From Moraxella lacunata (GTDB lineage: Bacteria; Pseudomonadota; Gammaproteobacteria; Pseudomonadales; Moraxellaceae): a DNA stretch of 64,000 nucleotides. Shown piece after piece: positions 48,559 through 57,994 of this stretch. Location of the stretch: positions 806,001-870,000 of the forward strand of contig NZ_UGQU01000001.1 in assembly GCF_900453205.1 (NCBI RefSeq), in the 5' to 3' direction. Position numbers and translations under genes: made by a program. The notes under the pieces are model-generated. The model was given only the letters and a program-made list of their open reading frames with translations, was not told the DNA's origin and searched no databases. Within the stretch, counting starts at the first letter, position 1. Each line of letters begins with the position of its first letter.

Positions 48559-51177
48559 TTATTTATTTGGCACTGTCAAGGTTTGATTGATTTTTAGCTG
48601 TGCGTCAGTGCTGAGATTATTCATCTTGGCAAGCTCTGCCACACTGATGCCAAATTTTTTCGCCACAGAGTTAAGACTGTCGCCTGACTTGACTTTATAA
48701 GTATCAGTCAATTTTGGCACTTTAATGGTCTGCCCTCGTTGTAGCTGGGCATTGGCAGGCAGTTTATTGGTCGCTGCCAAATCTCGTGCTGATATGCCAT
48801 ATCTACTGGCAAGGGCATTTAAACTCTCGCCTGCTTTTACCGTATAATTTTCGGTAGATTTAATGATGTTGCCACGAGCGGTGTTGTCGGAGTTGTCATT
48901 GCGACTGGCTTTATCATCACTGTTAGTTGTCTGACGAGCAACCTTTACTGTGCCTGCCGCAGGGATGGTAATGGTTCTGCCACGAATGAGTCCTGCTGTT
49001 CTTGATAAGTTATTGGCAGTGGCAAGCTCATCTACGCTAATGCCGTATTTATTTGCCACCGATGTTAGACTGTCACCTGATTGGACAGTGTATTTTACCG
49101 ATTGGTTGTTTAGTTTGCGTTCCACTTGGGCATTGGTGGCAGGTACTTTTATCGTCTGCCCTGCGATAAGTGGCGAGTTGGCATTAAAGCTGTTTAACGC
49201 AGCGATGTCAGCATTGCTCACGCCCAGTTTTTTGGCAATGGCAGTCAGCGTATCGCCCGACTGGACTTTATAGGTGCTGGTATTAGCACTGTTTGCCGAA
49301 CTGGTGTTGCCACTTGATGAGCCTGTATTACTGCTTGATTTGACTGGCGTACCTGATACTTTTAGCTTTTGGTTAATCAAAATCCCATCGGTGACTGATA
49401 AGCCATTGAGTGCTGCTAAGTCCTGCACGCTCATGTTGTATTTTCTTGCCACAGAAGTAAGGCTCTCACCTGACTGGACGGTGTGCGTACTGGTTTTCAC
49501 TGTCGGCTTGGCAGTATCTTTGGCAACCGTGCTGACTTTACCAGGGATAAGCCATAGGCGTTGTCCTGTCTTCACTTGCGTGTTCGCAGGAATGCCATTA
49601 TAGCTTGCCAACTGGCTGACACTTAGCCCGTGAGCTGCCGCAATGCCTGTCAATGTATCACCCGCCACGACTTTATAACGCTCTGCCTTGGCGGTTGTGG
49701 TGGGAGCTGCTGAGACAGGTGGGGTATATGTGTTATTTGGTGGTGCTATCGCAGGTGTGCCTGCACCTGCTGGGGCGTTATAGCTTAGGCTTTTTGTCTC
49801 GCCACGAGCTTCTAATACAGATTGCTGGGTTTGGATGGCATTTAGTTCGATGTTACCATCAAGGGCAATTGGCTGAATGTTCTCTGCGCTATTGGCTTGA
49901 ATCTGAGCGGCAATAAAGTCACGCTCTTCTTGGGTAAGTGGCGGTTCTTGGATGATGCTGTTATTCACAGTCACGCCTGCACCCGTGGCTGGTAGGGCAT
50001 TGGCAGAAGCCAACTCTTGACGTGAGCTAGGATTCTGCACACCCATATTCGGCTGTACGTAGCTACTTGCCACATAGGTGGAAGCACCATAACCCATACC
50101 TTGCAAGGCTTTTAGCTTTGTATCAGCACTGCTTGGCACGCTATTGGGGATAATCACACGCCCCGGTCCGCTGGCATCCACGCTATAATTAATGAGTGAT
50201 GGGTTAAGCAGTCTTAACTCATCCACTGGCACGCCTGTCACATTTGACACATCATACAGGCTGACACCGAAGTTGGCAGGCACAGCTCTAAAATGGCTGT
50301 GGTTGGCGATGGCAGGCAGGTACACGCCATAGCTTTGGGGGTTTTTGACAATTTGAGCAACCGCCATAAAGCGTGGCACGTAGTTCATCGTCTCAGTGGG
50401 TAGGCGTAGCGACCAATAATCGGTTGGCAGACCTGCATTGCGGTTAGCATCAATGGCTCTTTGAATACGCCCTGGTCCTGCATTATAAGCCGCCAAGGCA
50501 AGCTCCCACGAACCGAACTGGTTATACAAACTGGTTAAAAAGTCATACGCCGCTCGGGTCGATTCGATGATGTCACGACGACCATCATAAGTGGCGCTTT
50601 GGTTGAGACCATAAATACGCCCAGTACTGGGGATAAACTGCCACAAACCTGCCGCCGCCGCATTGGATGTTGCTGATGGGTCGTAGGAGCTTTCAATGAT
50701 GGGCAGTAGGGCAAGTTCGGTTGGAATGCCACGACGCTCCGCTTCGGTTACGGTGTGATGTAGATAACGGGATGTACGGGCAGTTAGGCGATTGATGTAA
50801 TCTTGACGGCTATAAAACCATGACTTTTGGGCTTCGATACGTCCATTATTTATCTCGCTCATGCGATAACCACGACGCACTCTGTCCCACAGATCGCCAT
50901 AACGCTGTACGGTCAAGGCATCGCCTTCTACCATGGTCATGTCCGTGGCTTGGAGCAGGTCTTCTAACTCATCTAAGGTTGCTTGGTCAAGCACACCTGC
51001 ATAGACATCGGCAGGGGCATCTGGCGTGCTTGGCGTGCTGACAATGGGTGCATTACCTGTGTTTACGTTGGTGTTATTGGTACTGGCACAAGCAAACAAT
51101 AATGTCGATGAGACAGCGATGGTCAAGGGTTTAAGACCTGCCATGCCTGCTTTAGAGCCTATGTTAAAAAACGCCAT
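48559..51177 (-). CDS. mltD: Membrane-bound lytic murein transglycosylase with six LysM domains (MltD)
   Basis: An 872-residue lipoprotein (lipobox LFAC) with a transglycosylase domain and six clear LysM repeats. The catalytic Glu is in LLPIIESSYDPSA, and the AAYNAGPGRIQRA motif is typical of the MltD group. The LysM repeats have the TVQSGDSLTSVA pattern, with Ser/Asn-rich spacers between. It cleaves peptidoglycan glycan strands, forming 1,6-anhydro ends, and the LysM repeats hold it to the wall. E. coli MltD has two LysM repeats, so this one is longer. Confidence 0.93.
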   Translation of the reverse strand: MAFFNIGSKAGMAGLKPLTIAVSSTLLFACASTNNTNVNTGNAPIVSTPSTPDAPADVYAGVLDQATLDELEDLLQATDMTMVEGDALTVQRYGDLWDRVRRGYRMSEINNGRIEAQKSWFYSRQDYINRLTARTSRYLHHTVTEAERRGIPTELALLPIIESSYDPSATSNAAAAGLWQFIPSTGRIYGLNQSATYDGRRDIIESTRAAYDFLTSLYNQFGSWELALAAYNAGPGRIQRAIDANRNAGLPTDYWSLRLPTETMNYVPRFMAVAQIVKNPQSYGVYLPAIANHSHFRAVPANFGVSLYDVSNVTGVPVDELRLLNPSLINYSVDASGPGRVIIPNSVPSSADTKLKALQGMGYGASTYVASSYVQPNMGVQNPSSRQELASANALPATGAGVTVNNSIIQEPPLTQEERDFIAAQIQANSAENIQPIALDGNIELNAIQTQQSVLEARGETKSLSYNAPAGAGTPAIAPPNNTYTPPVSAAPTTTAKAERYKVVAGDTLTGIAAAHGLSVSQLASYNGIPANTQVKTGQRLWLIPGKVSTVAKDTAKPTVKTSTHTVQSGESLTSVARKYNMSVQDLAALNGLSVTDGILINQKLKVSGTPVKSSSNTGSSSGNTSSANSANTSTYKVQSGDTLTAIAKKLGVSNADIAALNSFNANSPLIAGQTIKVPATNAQVERKLNNQSVKYTVQSGDSLTSVANKYGISVDELATANNLSRTAGLIRGRTITIPAAGTVKVARQTTNSDDKASRNDNSDNTARGNIIKSTENYTVKAGESLNALASRYGISARDLAATNKLPANAQLQRGQTIKVPKLTDTYKVKSGDSLNSVAKKFGISVAELAKMNNLSTDAQLKINQTLTVPNK

Positions 51178-51326
51178 GATAAAATCCTATTAATGATGTG
51201 AAATATGCCTGTATTATAATATATCAAGCCCCATCAATCAAACCCAAATATGTTAATGAAAAAGGCATGGCATTGCCATACCTATTTTCTTTTTAATTTT
51301 TAAAACCGTGTAATCCACTGCAAAAT

Positions 51327-51899
51327 CTATTCCACAGTAACTTGCGATACCGCTCGTAGTAGCATGGCATTACCGCCGATATAGGACAAAGTTGCCTTAG
51401 AATGCGTTCTAAATGTCGTGCGACGACCATCTTTTGTCCAGCTCTCTGTGGTGATGACATTGGCTCGGGCTTGATTGCCTGTGACGACCACATCTGTCAC
51501 GTTGATGGTGTAACGATAGTCGCTCGCCCCTGCCCATGACTGTTGAAGTAGTTGTAAATATCCATTTTTATCAAGGGTAGTGGTATTGCCTTTGCGTGTC
51601 AAGCTGATGACGGCATTATCATCGATAAGCCGTGAGACCATGCCGATATTTTGGACATTGGCGGCGGTATTTAGACTATTGGCAAAACTTTGTACTGCCG
51701 ATTCGCTCATGGCGTATGCAGGGGCAGTCATGACCGCACCTGCCAATAGCATAGAACTCGTGACAAGGAAAAACTTGTGACGCTTGGCAGCGGACGACTT
51801 GATGTTCGCAGTCTTGTCATTTGTCCTGCCCCGCCCTTTTTTGTACCACAATGTCATCGCCAATCCAGTCAAAGCAACGGTTTTTAAAGTCTTTTTCAT
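51327..51899 (-). CDS. Secreted SnoaL-like protein
   Basis: A 190-residue protein. ATG at 51899 is chosen because it begins MKKTLKT, but an upstream start at 51956 is also open. A second hydrophobic stretch and signal-like end APAYA lie about 60 residues in, so the N-terminus is unusual: two signal-like segments. The mature part looks like a SnoaL/NTF2-type fold in size and Trp pattern. Function unknown. Confidence 0.6.
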   Translation of the reverse strand: MKKTLKTVALTGLAMTLWYKKGRGRTNDKTANIKSSAAKRHKFFLVTSSMLLAGAVMTAPAYAMSESAVQSFANSLNTAANVQNIGMVSRLIDDNAVISLTRKGNTTTLDKNGYLQLLQQSWAGASDYRYTINVTDVVVTGNQARANVITTESWTKDGRRTTFRTHSKATLSYIGGNAMLLRAVSQVTVE

Positions 51900-52018
51900 A
51901 GTAAATGGGTTTGATAAAATAAATTTAGCATAAGATAACAGCTTTGCCCTAAGCAAACATGGCTATTTTGTAATATTTTGTTGCAATTTTGGTAAAAGGC
52001 GTGGCTGACCCATGTTTT

Positions 52019-53254
52019 TTATAACTCATCAAGCCCACGCTTTAAATCATTGATGATGTCATTGACATTCTCCAAACCCACCGACAGACGAATCAGCCCA
52101 TCATTGACACCTGCCTCCACCCTTTGTTCTGGCGTCATTCTAAAATGGGTGGTGCTGGCAGGGTGGGTAATGGTGGATTTGGCATCGCCTAAGTTGTTGG
52201 TAATGCTGATGACCCGTGTGCTGTCAATGACGTGCCACGCCTTGTCTTTGTCCGCCACTTCAAAGCCAATAATCGCCCCGAATGCTCCGCCTTGTACGTC
52301 TAAGTGCGTGTGTTGCGATTTGGCAAGCGTGTGGCTTGGGTGCGTGGGCAATCCTGAAAAATGCACCTTTTTGACTTTTGGGTGATTTTGTAAAAATTCG
52401 GCAACCTGATTGGCGTTTTCGCAATGGGCTTTCATGCGGATTGATAGGGTTTCAAGCCCCTTTAACAGCACCCACGCATTAAAGGGCGACAGACTAATAC
52501 CCCCTGTGCGAATGACGGTAAAGGCTTTTTCCATAAGCTCGTTTGAGCCAACGAGCGCCCCGCCAAGCACACGCCCTTGCCCGTCAATGTACTTGGACGC
52601 CGAATGAATCACCACGTCCGCCCCAAGCTCCAACGGCTTTTGAATGGCAGGGGTGGCAAAGCAGTTGTCCACGATGAGCATCGCCCCATTATCATGAGCC
52701 AATTTTGCCAAAAATCGCAAATCAGCAATTTGAGCCAGCGGATTGGACGGACTTTCGCAGTACAGAATTTTGGTGTTGTCCTGAATGGCGTTTTGCCATG
52801 CGTCATTATCAAAACAGTCCACATAGCTCACCTCCACACCAAATGAGCGGAAGTAAGTATCAAACAGTGCAACTGATGAGCCGAACAACTGCTTAGCACA
52901 AAGCAAGTGGTCGCCTGCTTTTAGATACGCCAAACACATGGTCAAAATCGCCCCCATACCACTTGCGGTAGCGACACAGCGTTCGCCCCCTTCTAGCAGG
53001 GCAAGCCGTCTTTCAAAGGCTCGGACGGTGGGGTTGGTGTGGCGTGAATAGACATTGCCTTTTTTTGTACCGTCAAAATGGTCGGCGGCGTCTTTGGCAG
53101 ATTTGTAAACATAGCTACTGGTCGTAAAAATCGCCTCGCCATGCTCGCCCTCGTCCGTGCGATGATAACCGCCACGGATTGCCAAAGTCTCTTCAAAAAA
53201 TCCCAAAGTCGGGTCTAGGGCATCGGATTGCCAGTTGGGGTCTAAGGTGGTCAT
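52019..53254 (-). CDS. metZ: O-succinylhomoserine sulfhydrylase MetZ
   Basis: A 411-residue PLP enzyme of the Cys/Met metabolism family. The start at 53254 (MTTLDPNWQSD) follows AGGAAAA; the longer frame to 53305 lacks homology. The PLP lysine is in SASKYIDGQGRVLGG. It converts O-succinylhomoserine and sulfide to homocysteine. With metY in the same window, the organism may accept two activated homoserine forms. MetB-type activity is a possible alternative. Confidence 0.88.
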   Translation of the reverse strand: MTTLDPNWQSDALDPTLGFFEETLAIRGGYHRTDEGEHGEAIFTTSSYVYKSAKDAADHFDGTKKGNVYSRHTNPTVRAFERRLALLEGGERCVATASGMGAILTMCLAYLKAGDHLLCAKQLFGSSVALFDTYFRSFGVEVSYVDCFDNDAWQNAIQDNTKILYCESPSNPLAQIADLRFLAKLAHDNGAMLIVDNCFATPAIQKPLELGADVVIHSASKYIDGQGRVLGGALVGSNELMEKAFTVIRTGGISLSPFNAWVLLKGLETLSIRMKAHCENANQVAEFLQNHPKVKKVHFSGLPTHPSHTLAKSQHTHLDVQGGAFGAIIGFEVADKDKAWHVIDSTRVISITNNLGDAKSTITHPASTTHFRMTPEQRVEAGVNDGLIRLSVGLENVNDIINDLKRGLDEL

Positions 53255-53393
53255 GATTTTCCTATTAATTTTAATGCTAAAATGATTGGCGTGCCGTACG
53301 CCCATTTATGATAGTGCGTTAGTATAGCATAATCCTATAAAAACCGCTCTTGATAATTTTATGAGACAAGGAATGTGGCATATACTGCAAAAG

Positions 53394-54071
53394 CTAAATC
53401 CTGCCCGTTAATTGATAAGGTGCTAATTGAAAATTTAGCATTATATTTACACTTCTTATCTCATAAATAACACCAGACCAATAGGAATGTTCAAGAATGA
53501 TATGATTATCAATGTTAAATAATTTTTTCTGTAAATCATTTGCTATCAATTCAGAAATATTAGATAAGGATTCGTTATAAGATTTAAAATTTCCTTTAAC
53601 TTCATAAATAGCTGATAAAAAATAGCTATAACTATTCAAAAAATCCAATAAATTTTTATTCACATAGATAATAAATATACCATTTTCGGCAAGATTTATA
53701 TATTTGTTTAACAGAATATGATTATTTTTATCAAAATAATCTTCAATGCTCATACCACTGCTATAATATTTACATACGATTAAATAAACTTCTTCTTTTT
53801 CATTAATCACAAAATATCCAGAATTACTTTTACCAAAACATTGAAATTTATGATAATCATTTGATATAGAAATTAATTCATCTGGAAAATTAATAAACTT
53901 AAATCCTGCATTTTTATAATCATCTAAATATGAAAATAAATTAGCGTAAATTTCATTTAAACTCATTCTTTTTATTTTATTATTATGCCGAATGGCATAT
54001 CCTTTTTCTTGTAAAAAGACAATGTCTTCTGTATTTTCTTTACAGAATAAATCATCATAAAATATATTCAT
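53394..54071 (-). CDS. AT-rich orphan protein
   Basis: A 225-residue soluble protein with strongly AT-rich codons. Its length, strand-rich middle and lack of signal peptide recall SMI1/KNR4-like immunity proteins, but I cannot confirm this. The start is set at 54071 because an AAAGAGAAA site precedes it. It sits between metZ and pncB with no toxin gene nearby. It may be an orphan immunity protein or of phage origin. Confidence 0.5.
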   Translation of the reverse strand: MNIFYDDLFCKENTEDIVFLQEKGYAIRHNNKIKRMSLNEIYANLFSYLDDYKNAGFKFINFPDELISISNDYHKFQCFGKSNSGYFVINEKEEVYLIVCKYYSSGMSIEDYFDKNNHILLNKYINLAENGIFIIYVNKNLLDFLNSYSYFLSAIYEVKGNFKSYNESLSNISELIANDLQKKLFNIDNHIILEHSYWSGVIYEIRSVNIMLNFQLAPYQLTGRI

Positions 54072-54115
54072 ATATGATTTCTCTTTATTTAATGCCATTT
54101 AGAAAAATGATAAAC

Positions 54116-54139
54116 AAAAGGGGTATAACACCCCTTTTT
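54116..54139. terminator. Terminator of pncB
   Basis: AAAAGGGGT pairs with ACCCCTTTT, with A and T runs on both sides. It lies immediately past the pncB stop codon. Confidence 0.8.
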
Positions 54140-54140
54140 A

Positions 54141-55352
54141 TCACTCTTTTACCTCAAACACCTGCTTTAAATATGCCAAATACGTATCATCATCAATCAT
54201 CGTCTTGCCGGGGCTGTCGGAGAGTTTGGCGACAGGTTGCCCGTTACATTCCACAAGTTTTAGCACGATATTCAGTTGGGTGAGTCCCATGTCGTTGGTG
54301 AGATTGGTGCCAATACCAAAGCCTGTTTTGATACGGGTTTTAAAATATTCATGCAAATCCCACGCCTTTTGGAGCGTCAAGCCGTCGCTAAACGTCAGGC
54401 TTTTGGTTTTGGGGTCAATGCGTAGCTTCTCATAATGAGCAATCGCCTTATCGCCCCACTCGTACGGGTCGCCTGAGTCGTGGCGAAGCCCGTCAAAGAG
54501 CTTGGCAAAATACAAATCAAAATCTCTTAAAAATGCGTCCATACCCACAACGTCCGTCAAGGCAATGCCCAAATCACCCCGATATTCACGCACCCACGCC
54601 TCCAACGCCGCCTTTTGGCTATCACGCAAACGCACGTCGAGGGCTTGAAAGGCTTGCATAAACTCATGAGCCATGGTGCCAATCGGTGTCAAACCCAGCT
54701 CTTTGGCAAGATAGACGTTGCTCGTCCCCCGAAAAATACTGGGCGATGCCTTGGCAAGCGTCCGCACCACATGATAATGCCAGTCTCGGCTATAACGACG
54801 ACGTGTACCAAAATCTGCCACGGCAAAGGCAGGATTGTGCACGTCTGAATGTTCTAGCATTTCATAATGTTTTAAAATTTGCACCTTTTCATCAAGGCGT
54901 TTTTGCCCGTCTGTTAAGGCGTTGGGGTCATTTAGGCGTTCGTAATAGAGCTGATTGACAATGGATAACACAAAAATTTCAAAAAACATCGCCTGAATCA
55001 TCGCCCCTTCAATCTCAATGTTTAGGCGGTTTTCATCGTCCGTCCAAACCTTGATAAATCGGCGTTTTAAGGCAAATAATTCTAAATAATCCACAAAATC
55101 AGGCTTAATAAACCGCAAATTTCGCAGATAATCTAGCTCATCTTGCTTAAATTTTAAGGTGCAAAGTAGGTCAAGCTGATGCTCCAAGTCGTCCTTAATC
55201 TCGCCCAAAGGAAACGCCAATTTGTCGTTGTTGCGACAGCGAAAGCGGTACACGCCATGCGTTTGAGGGAATTGGTGGAGCATTGCTTGGAGCATGGTAA
55301 ATTTGTATAAGTCATTATCCAGTAATGACGTGATGATTGGCGTATGGGTCAT
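54141..55352 (-). CDS. pncB: Nicotinate phosphoribosyltransferase
   Basis: A 403-residue enzyme of NAD salvage that makes nicotinate mononucleotide from nicotinate and PRPP. The start at 55352 ([20 protein letters not shown]) matches the family; a frame to 55388 is spurious. The phosphorylated His lies in [14 protein letters not shown], and the GIGTNLTND motif binds phosphate. It ends in a good terminator. Confidence 0.95.
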   Translation of the reverse strand: MTHTPIITSLLDNDLYKFTMLQAMLHQFPQTHGVYRFRCRNNDKLAFPLGEIKDDLEHQLDLLCTLKFKQDELDYLRNLRFIKPDFVDYLELFALKRRFIKVWTDDENRLNIEIEGAMIQAMFFEIFVLSIVNQLYYERLNDPNALTDGQKRLDEKVQILKHYEMLEHSDVHNPAFAVADFGTRRRYSRDWHYHVVRTLAKASPSIFRGTSNVYLAKELGLTPIGTMAHEFMQAFQALDVRLRDSQKAALEAWVREYRGDLGIALTDVVGMDAFLRDFDLYFAKLFDGLRHDSGDPYEWGDKAIAHYEKLRIDPKTKSLTFSDGLTLQKAWDLHEYFKTRIKTGFGIGTNLTNDMGLTQLNIVLKLVECNGQPVAKLSDSPGKTMIDDDTYLAYLKQVFEVKE

Positions 55353-55416
55353 GAGTTTTCCAAAAAGAAGTTTGGGGTATGATAGCAAATTTTTGGGGGA
55401 ATGGGGGATATTTATT

Positions 55417-55623
55417 TAGGGCGTGCCTGTCTTTTGTATTTGCAATGAAAAATGAGAAAAATCGCAAGTTTTTCAAGGAAAAGTCCGCAGTTGATATTAA
55501 AATATCAACAAGGATTTTGACGATGAAAAACAAGATTTAGCCATTTTTTCATGCAAAAACGATTAGTTTTTTCTAAAATATTTCTATATTGTAAACAGTG
55601 TTATAAAGGGCAGGCACGCCCTG
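55417..55623. mobile_element. 207-bp MITE, copy 2
   Basis: The ends AGGGCGTGCCTG and CAGGCACGCCCT have a left TA flank; the right flank is TG, so one target site is degraded. The centre GTTGATATT / AATATCAAC is palindromic. It is an inverted, near full-length copy of the element at 39355. It lies two bases past the yafQ stop codon. Confidence 0.85.
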
Positions 55624-55624
55624 A

Positions 55625-55882
55625 TTAACCAAAAACTTCGCTATGGGTATTTAACCTTGCCAAATACAAAATATCATCTTCAATTTTGTAAATCAGTACC
55701 AAATCATTTTGTACATGGCAATCACGCCAGCCCTTTTTGTCGCCATGTAACGCATGGTCTTTGTATTTGGTAGGCAATGGCTCGCCACGATATAGACAAC
55801 TTAATACTTCCAAAAGCTCGGCGGTGAGTTTTTGTTTTCTTAAATCCCTATCAAAATCCTTACTGGTCTTAACGCTTAACAT
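55625..55882 (-). CDS. yafQ: YafQ-family mRNA interferase toxin
   Basis: An 85-residue RelE/YafQ-type toxin. The catalytic residues known for YafQ are recognisable: His in DHALHGDKKGW, His and Asp in RDCHVQNDLVLIY, and His near the end (NTHSEVFG). It cuts mRNA on the ribosome. Its start overlaps the antitoxin gene by 14 bases. A MITE lies directly past its stop. Confidence 0.9.
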   Translation of the reverse strand: MLSVKTSKDFDRDLRKQKLTAELLEVLSCLYRGEPLPTKYKDHALHGDKKGWRDCHVQNDLVLIYKIEDDILYLARLNTHSEVFG

Positions 55883-56144
55883 TATCTAGCCCTGCAAGCA
55901 AACTGTCCAAATCATCATAAAGCGTACCACCGCCATTTTCTAGCTCGGCAATCGCTTGCAAGGTTTTGGCGTTGGGCGTTCTGGCTTGATAATCAAAAGA
56001 CACAGGCACTTGATTGGTACTAACCACCTGATGAAAAAACAGTTTAATCGCTTGTGTGGGTGACAAGCCATAGCTTGCCAGCACTTTTGTGGCTTGAACT
56101 TTGAGTTCGTCATCAATGCGGATATTTAAATTGGTTGTGGTCAT
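55869..56144 (-). CDS. dinJ: DinJ/RelB-family antitoxin
   Basis: A 91-residue antitoxin with the RHH pattern LNIRIDDELKVQATKVLASY and the GLSPTQAIKLFFHQV stretch of the RelB/DinJ family. It neutralises YafQ and is expected to repress its own operon. Its 3' end overlaps the yafQ start. Confidence 0.9.
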   Translation of the reverse strand: MTTTNLNIRIDDELKVQATKVLASYGLSPTQAIKLFFHQVVSTNQVPVSFDYQARTPNAKTLQAIAELENGGGTLYDDLDSLLAGLDNVKR

Positions 56145-56220
56145 ATAGCCCCCTTGTGGTTATTTATTTTATTGTAAAGCAATACGCCCCAATTTGCAAT
56201 GACAAACGCCATACGATTTA

Positions 56221-56880
56221 TCATGTTCCCTTTAACGCCCCCACCACTGCCCCCATGTCGTCCGCACGGGCAATCACCGACACGCACGCCACACCGTCCG
56301 CCCCATTGGCACGCACAAGGCTTGCGTTTGTGGTGTCAATTCCACCAATGGCAACAAGCGGACGATTGCCAATCATCGCTCGCACCTGCCCCACCATATC
56401 CACGCCCACCGCACGCCCAGCGTCCGCCTTTGAGCGTGTGTCAAACACCGCCCCAATCGCCAAATAATCCGCCAAATCATGCCCCACGCTGACCCTTATC
56501 TCATCAAGCGAGCTGTGCGACAAACCCACAAACGCACGTCCACGGCAGAGCCTTGCCACGTCAAAAATATCCATGTCCGTCTGCCCCACATGAACGCCGT
56601 CTGCCCCAATGTCAAGGCACAGATGAACGTCATTGTTAATCACAAACGGCACGCCATATTGACGGCATAACGCTTGGCAATCTTGTGCAAGCTGTTTAAT
56701 CTCATCAGGGCAAGTTAGGGCGTTGTCGCCTTTTTCACGAAATTGATAGCAAGTAATTCCTGCATCAAGAGCGGATTTTAGCACCGCAAGCAATCGCTGT
56801 TGGGGTGTGGGTTCGTCTCGGTGCGTGCAGTCTTGTGTGCCTGCGACAAAATAGACGGATAGGATTGATTTATCAAACAT
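56221..56880 (-). CDS. thiE: Thiamine-phosphate synthase
   Basis: A 219-residue TIM-barrel enzyme that joins HMP-PP and thiazole phosphate to form thiamine phosphate. The conserved segments are QFREKG, FVINNDVHLCLDIGADGVHVGQ, VGLSHSS and LVAIGGIDTTN. It lies downstream of thiD and thiM but is separated from thiD by 276 bases that hold a REPIN-like element and hairpins. Confidence 0.93.
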   Translation of the reverse strand: MFDKSILSVYFVAGTQDCTHRDEPTPQQRLLAVLKSALDAGITCYQFREKGDNALTCPDEIKQLAQDCQALCRQYGVPFVINNDVHLCLDIGADGVHVGQTDMDIFDVARLCRGRAFVGLSHSSLDEIRVSVGHDLADYLAIGAVFDTRSKADAGRAVGVDMVGQVRAMIGNRPLVAIGGIDTTNASLVRANGADGVACVSVIARADDMGAVVGALKGT

Positions 56881-56919
56881 GGAGGTTCTTTTTTTGGGGG
56901 GGTTAATGCGATGATTGTA

Positions 56920-57130
56920 AGTGCATCATATGCACTTTTTTATACTGAAATTACCATAAATTCAATGATGTATCGGCGTAGGGGTGTGCTGAGTACGCCC
57001 TGTAAAATCTTTGTATCGTCAAGGGCGTGCTGAGCACGCCCCTACAACCCAAAAATAATTATCAGATAATCAATAAGTTATCATTTTAAATTGAAATAAA
57101 TGATTATCGGTGCATGGTGCGCACCTTGCG
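56920..57130. repeat. Hairpin cluster with REPIN-like core 56978-57045
   Basis: The 68-bp core has GTAGGGG and CCCCTAC ends and two palindromic arms containing GTGCTGAG and GAGCACGCCC. On either side lie two short palindromes (AAGTGCATCATATGCACTT and GGTGCATGGTGCGCACC). No gene is present in this 276-base gap between thiD and thiE. Confidence 0.8.
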
Positions 57131-57156
57131 ATTTTAAAATTTACCAATCATTTTAT

Positions 57157-57994
57157 CTACACCTCACCTTCCCAAAACGCCCAATGATTGACCGCCCCAT
57201 GTCCGTGTCCGATGTTGGGGGCGGTGGCAATGGCTTGGCTAGTCAAGCGTTTGGCGGTATGAATCGCATCTGCCACGCTCGCCCCCTTGGCAAGCTCTGC
57301 CGTGATACACGCCGAAAACGTACACCCTGTACCGTGCGTGTTTTTGCTGTTGGTGCGCACGCTTTGTACTTGCCAAATATCGCCCGTCTCATCAAGCACA
57401 TAATCTATGCACATGGCACTTTGGGAATTTTGGCTGCCCGCCTTTGATGATGACTGTCTTTGCTCCCATGCCTTGTAAGGCGTACAGGGCTTGCCTTATA
57501 TCATCATCACACGCTATCGTCATGCCTGTTAGCACTTCGGCTTCTGGTAGGTTGGGCGTGATGATGTCGGTTAAGGGAATAAGCTGTCTTAGGCTGTCCG
57601 TTGCGTTGTCATCAAGCAAGGCTTGTCCGCCTTTGGCAATCATCACAGGGTCAAGCACCACTTGCCCAAACGGACGGTTTTGTAGAAACTGCCCCACCGT
57701 ATCAATGATGTCGGACGTGCCAAGCATACCGATTTTGCACGCCCCAATCTCAAAATCGTCCCGAATGGCGACAAGCTGGACTCTAATGTGGTCGGTCGGC
57801 AGATGATAAATGTCCCATACGCCTTGGGTGTTTTGGGCAGTTGTGGCGGTCAGTACACTTGTACCAAATACACGCCTTATGGTAAAGGTCTTTAAATCCG
57901 CCTGAATGCCTGCCCCACCGCCAGAGTCCGACCCTGCAATACTAAGAGCTTGGGCGGGGCGATTGGTGCGTGGGTGGGTGTGGACATATCTCAT
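57157..57994 (-). pseudogene. thiD: Hydroxymethylpyrimidine kinase ThiD with a frameshift
   Basis: A ThiD-type HMP/HMP-P kinase that should make HMP-PP for thiamine. The first part (57994 to about 57430) reads through the ribokinase motif (ALSIAGSDSGGGAGIQADLK) and VIIKGGQ. The frame is then lost near 57433 and resumes as MCIDYVLDETG with the family end NTHGTGCTFSA. One extra A in the AAAA run of CCAAAATTCC explains it. The frameshift separates the two parts; a sequencing error or recent mutation is possible. It overlaps thiM by four bases (ATGA). Confidence 0.85.

Noticed and set aside
47171-53254. metY and metZ as duplicates of one gene
   Set aside because: They are different subfamilies with distinct motifs (HSLTKYASGSGT against SASKYIDGQGR) and opposite strands, not a recent duplication.
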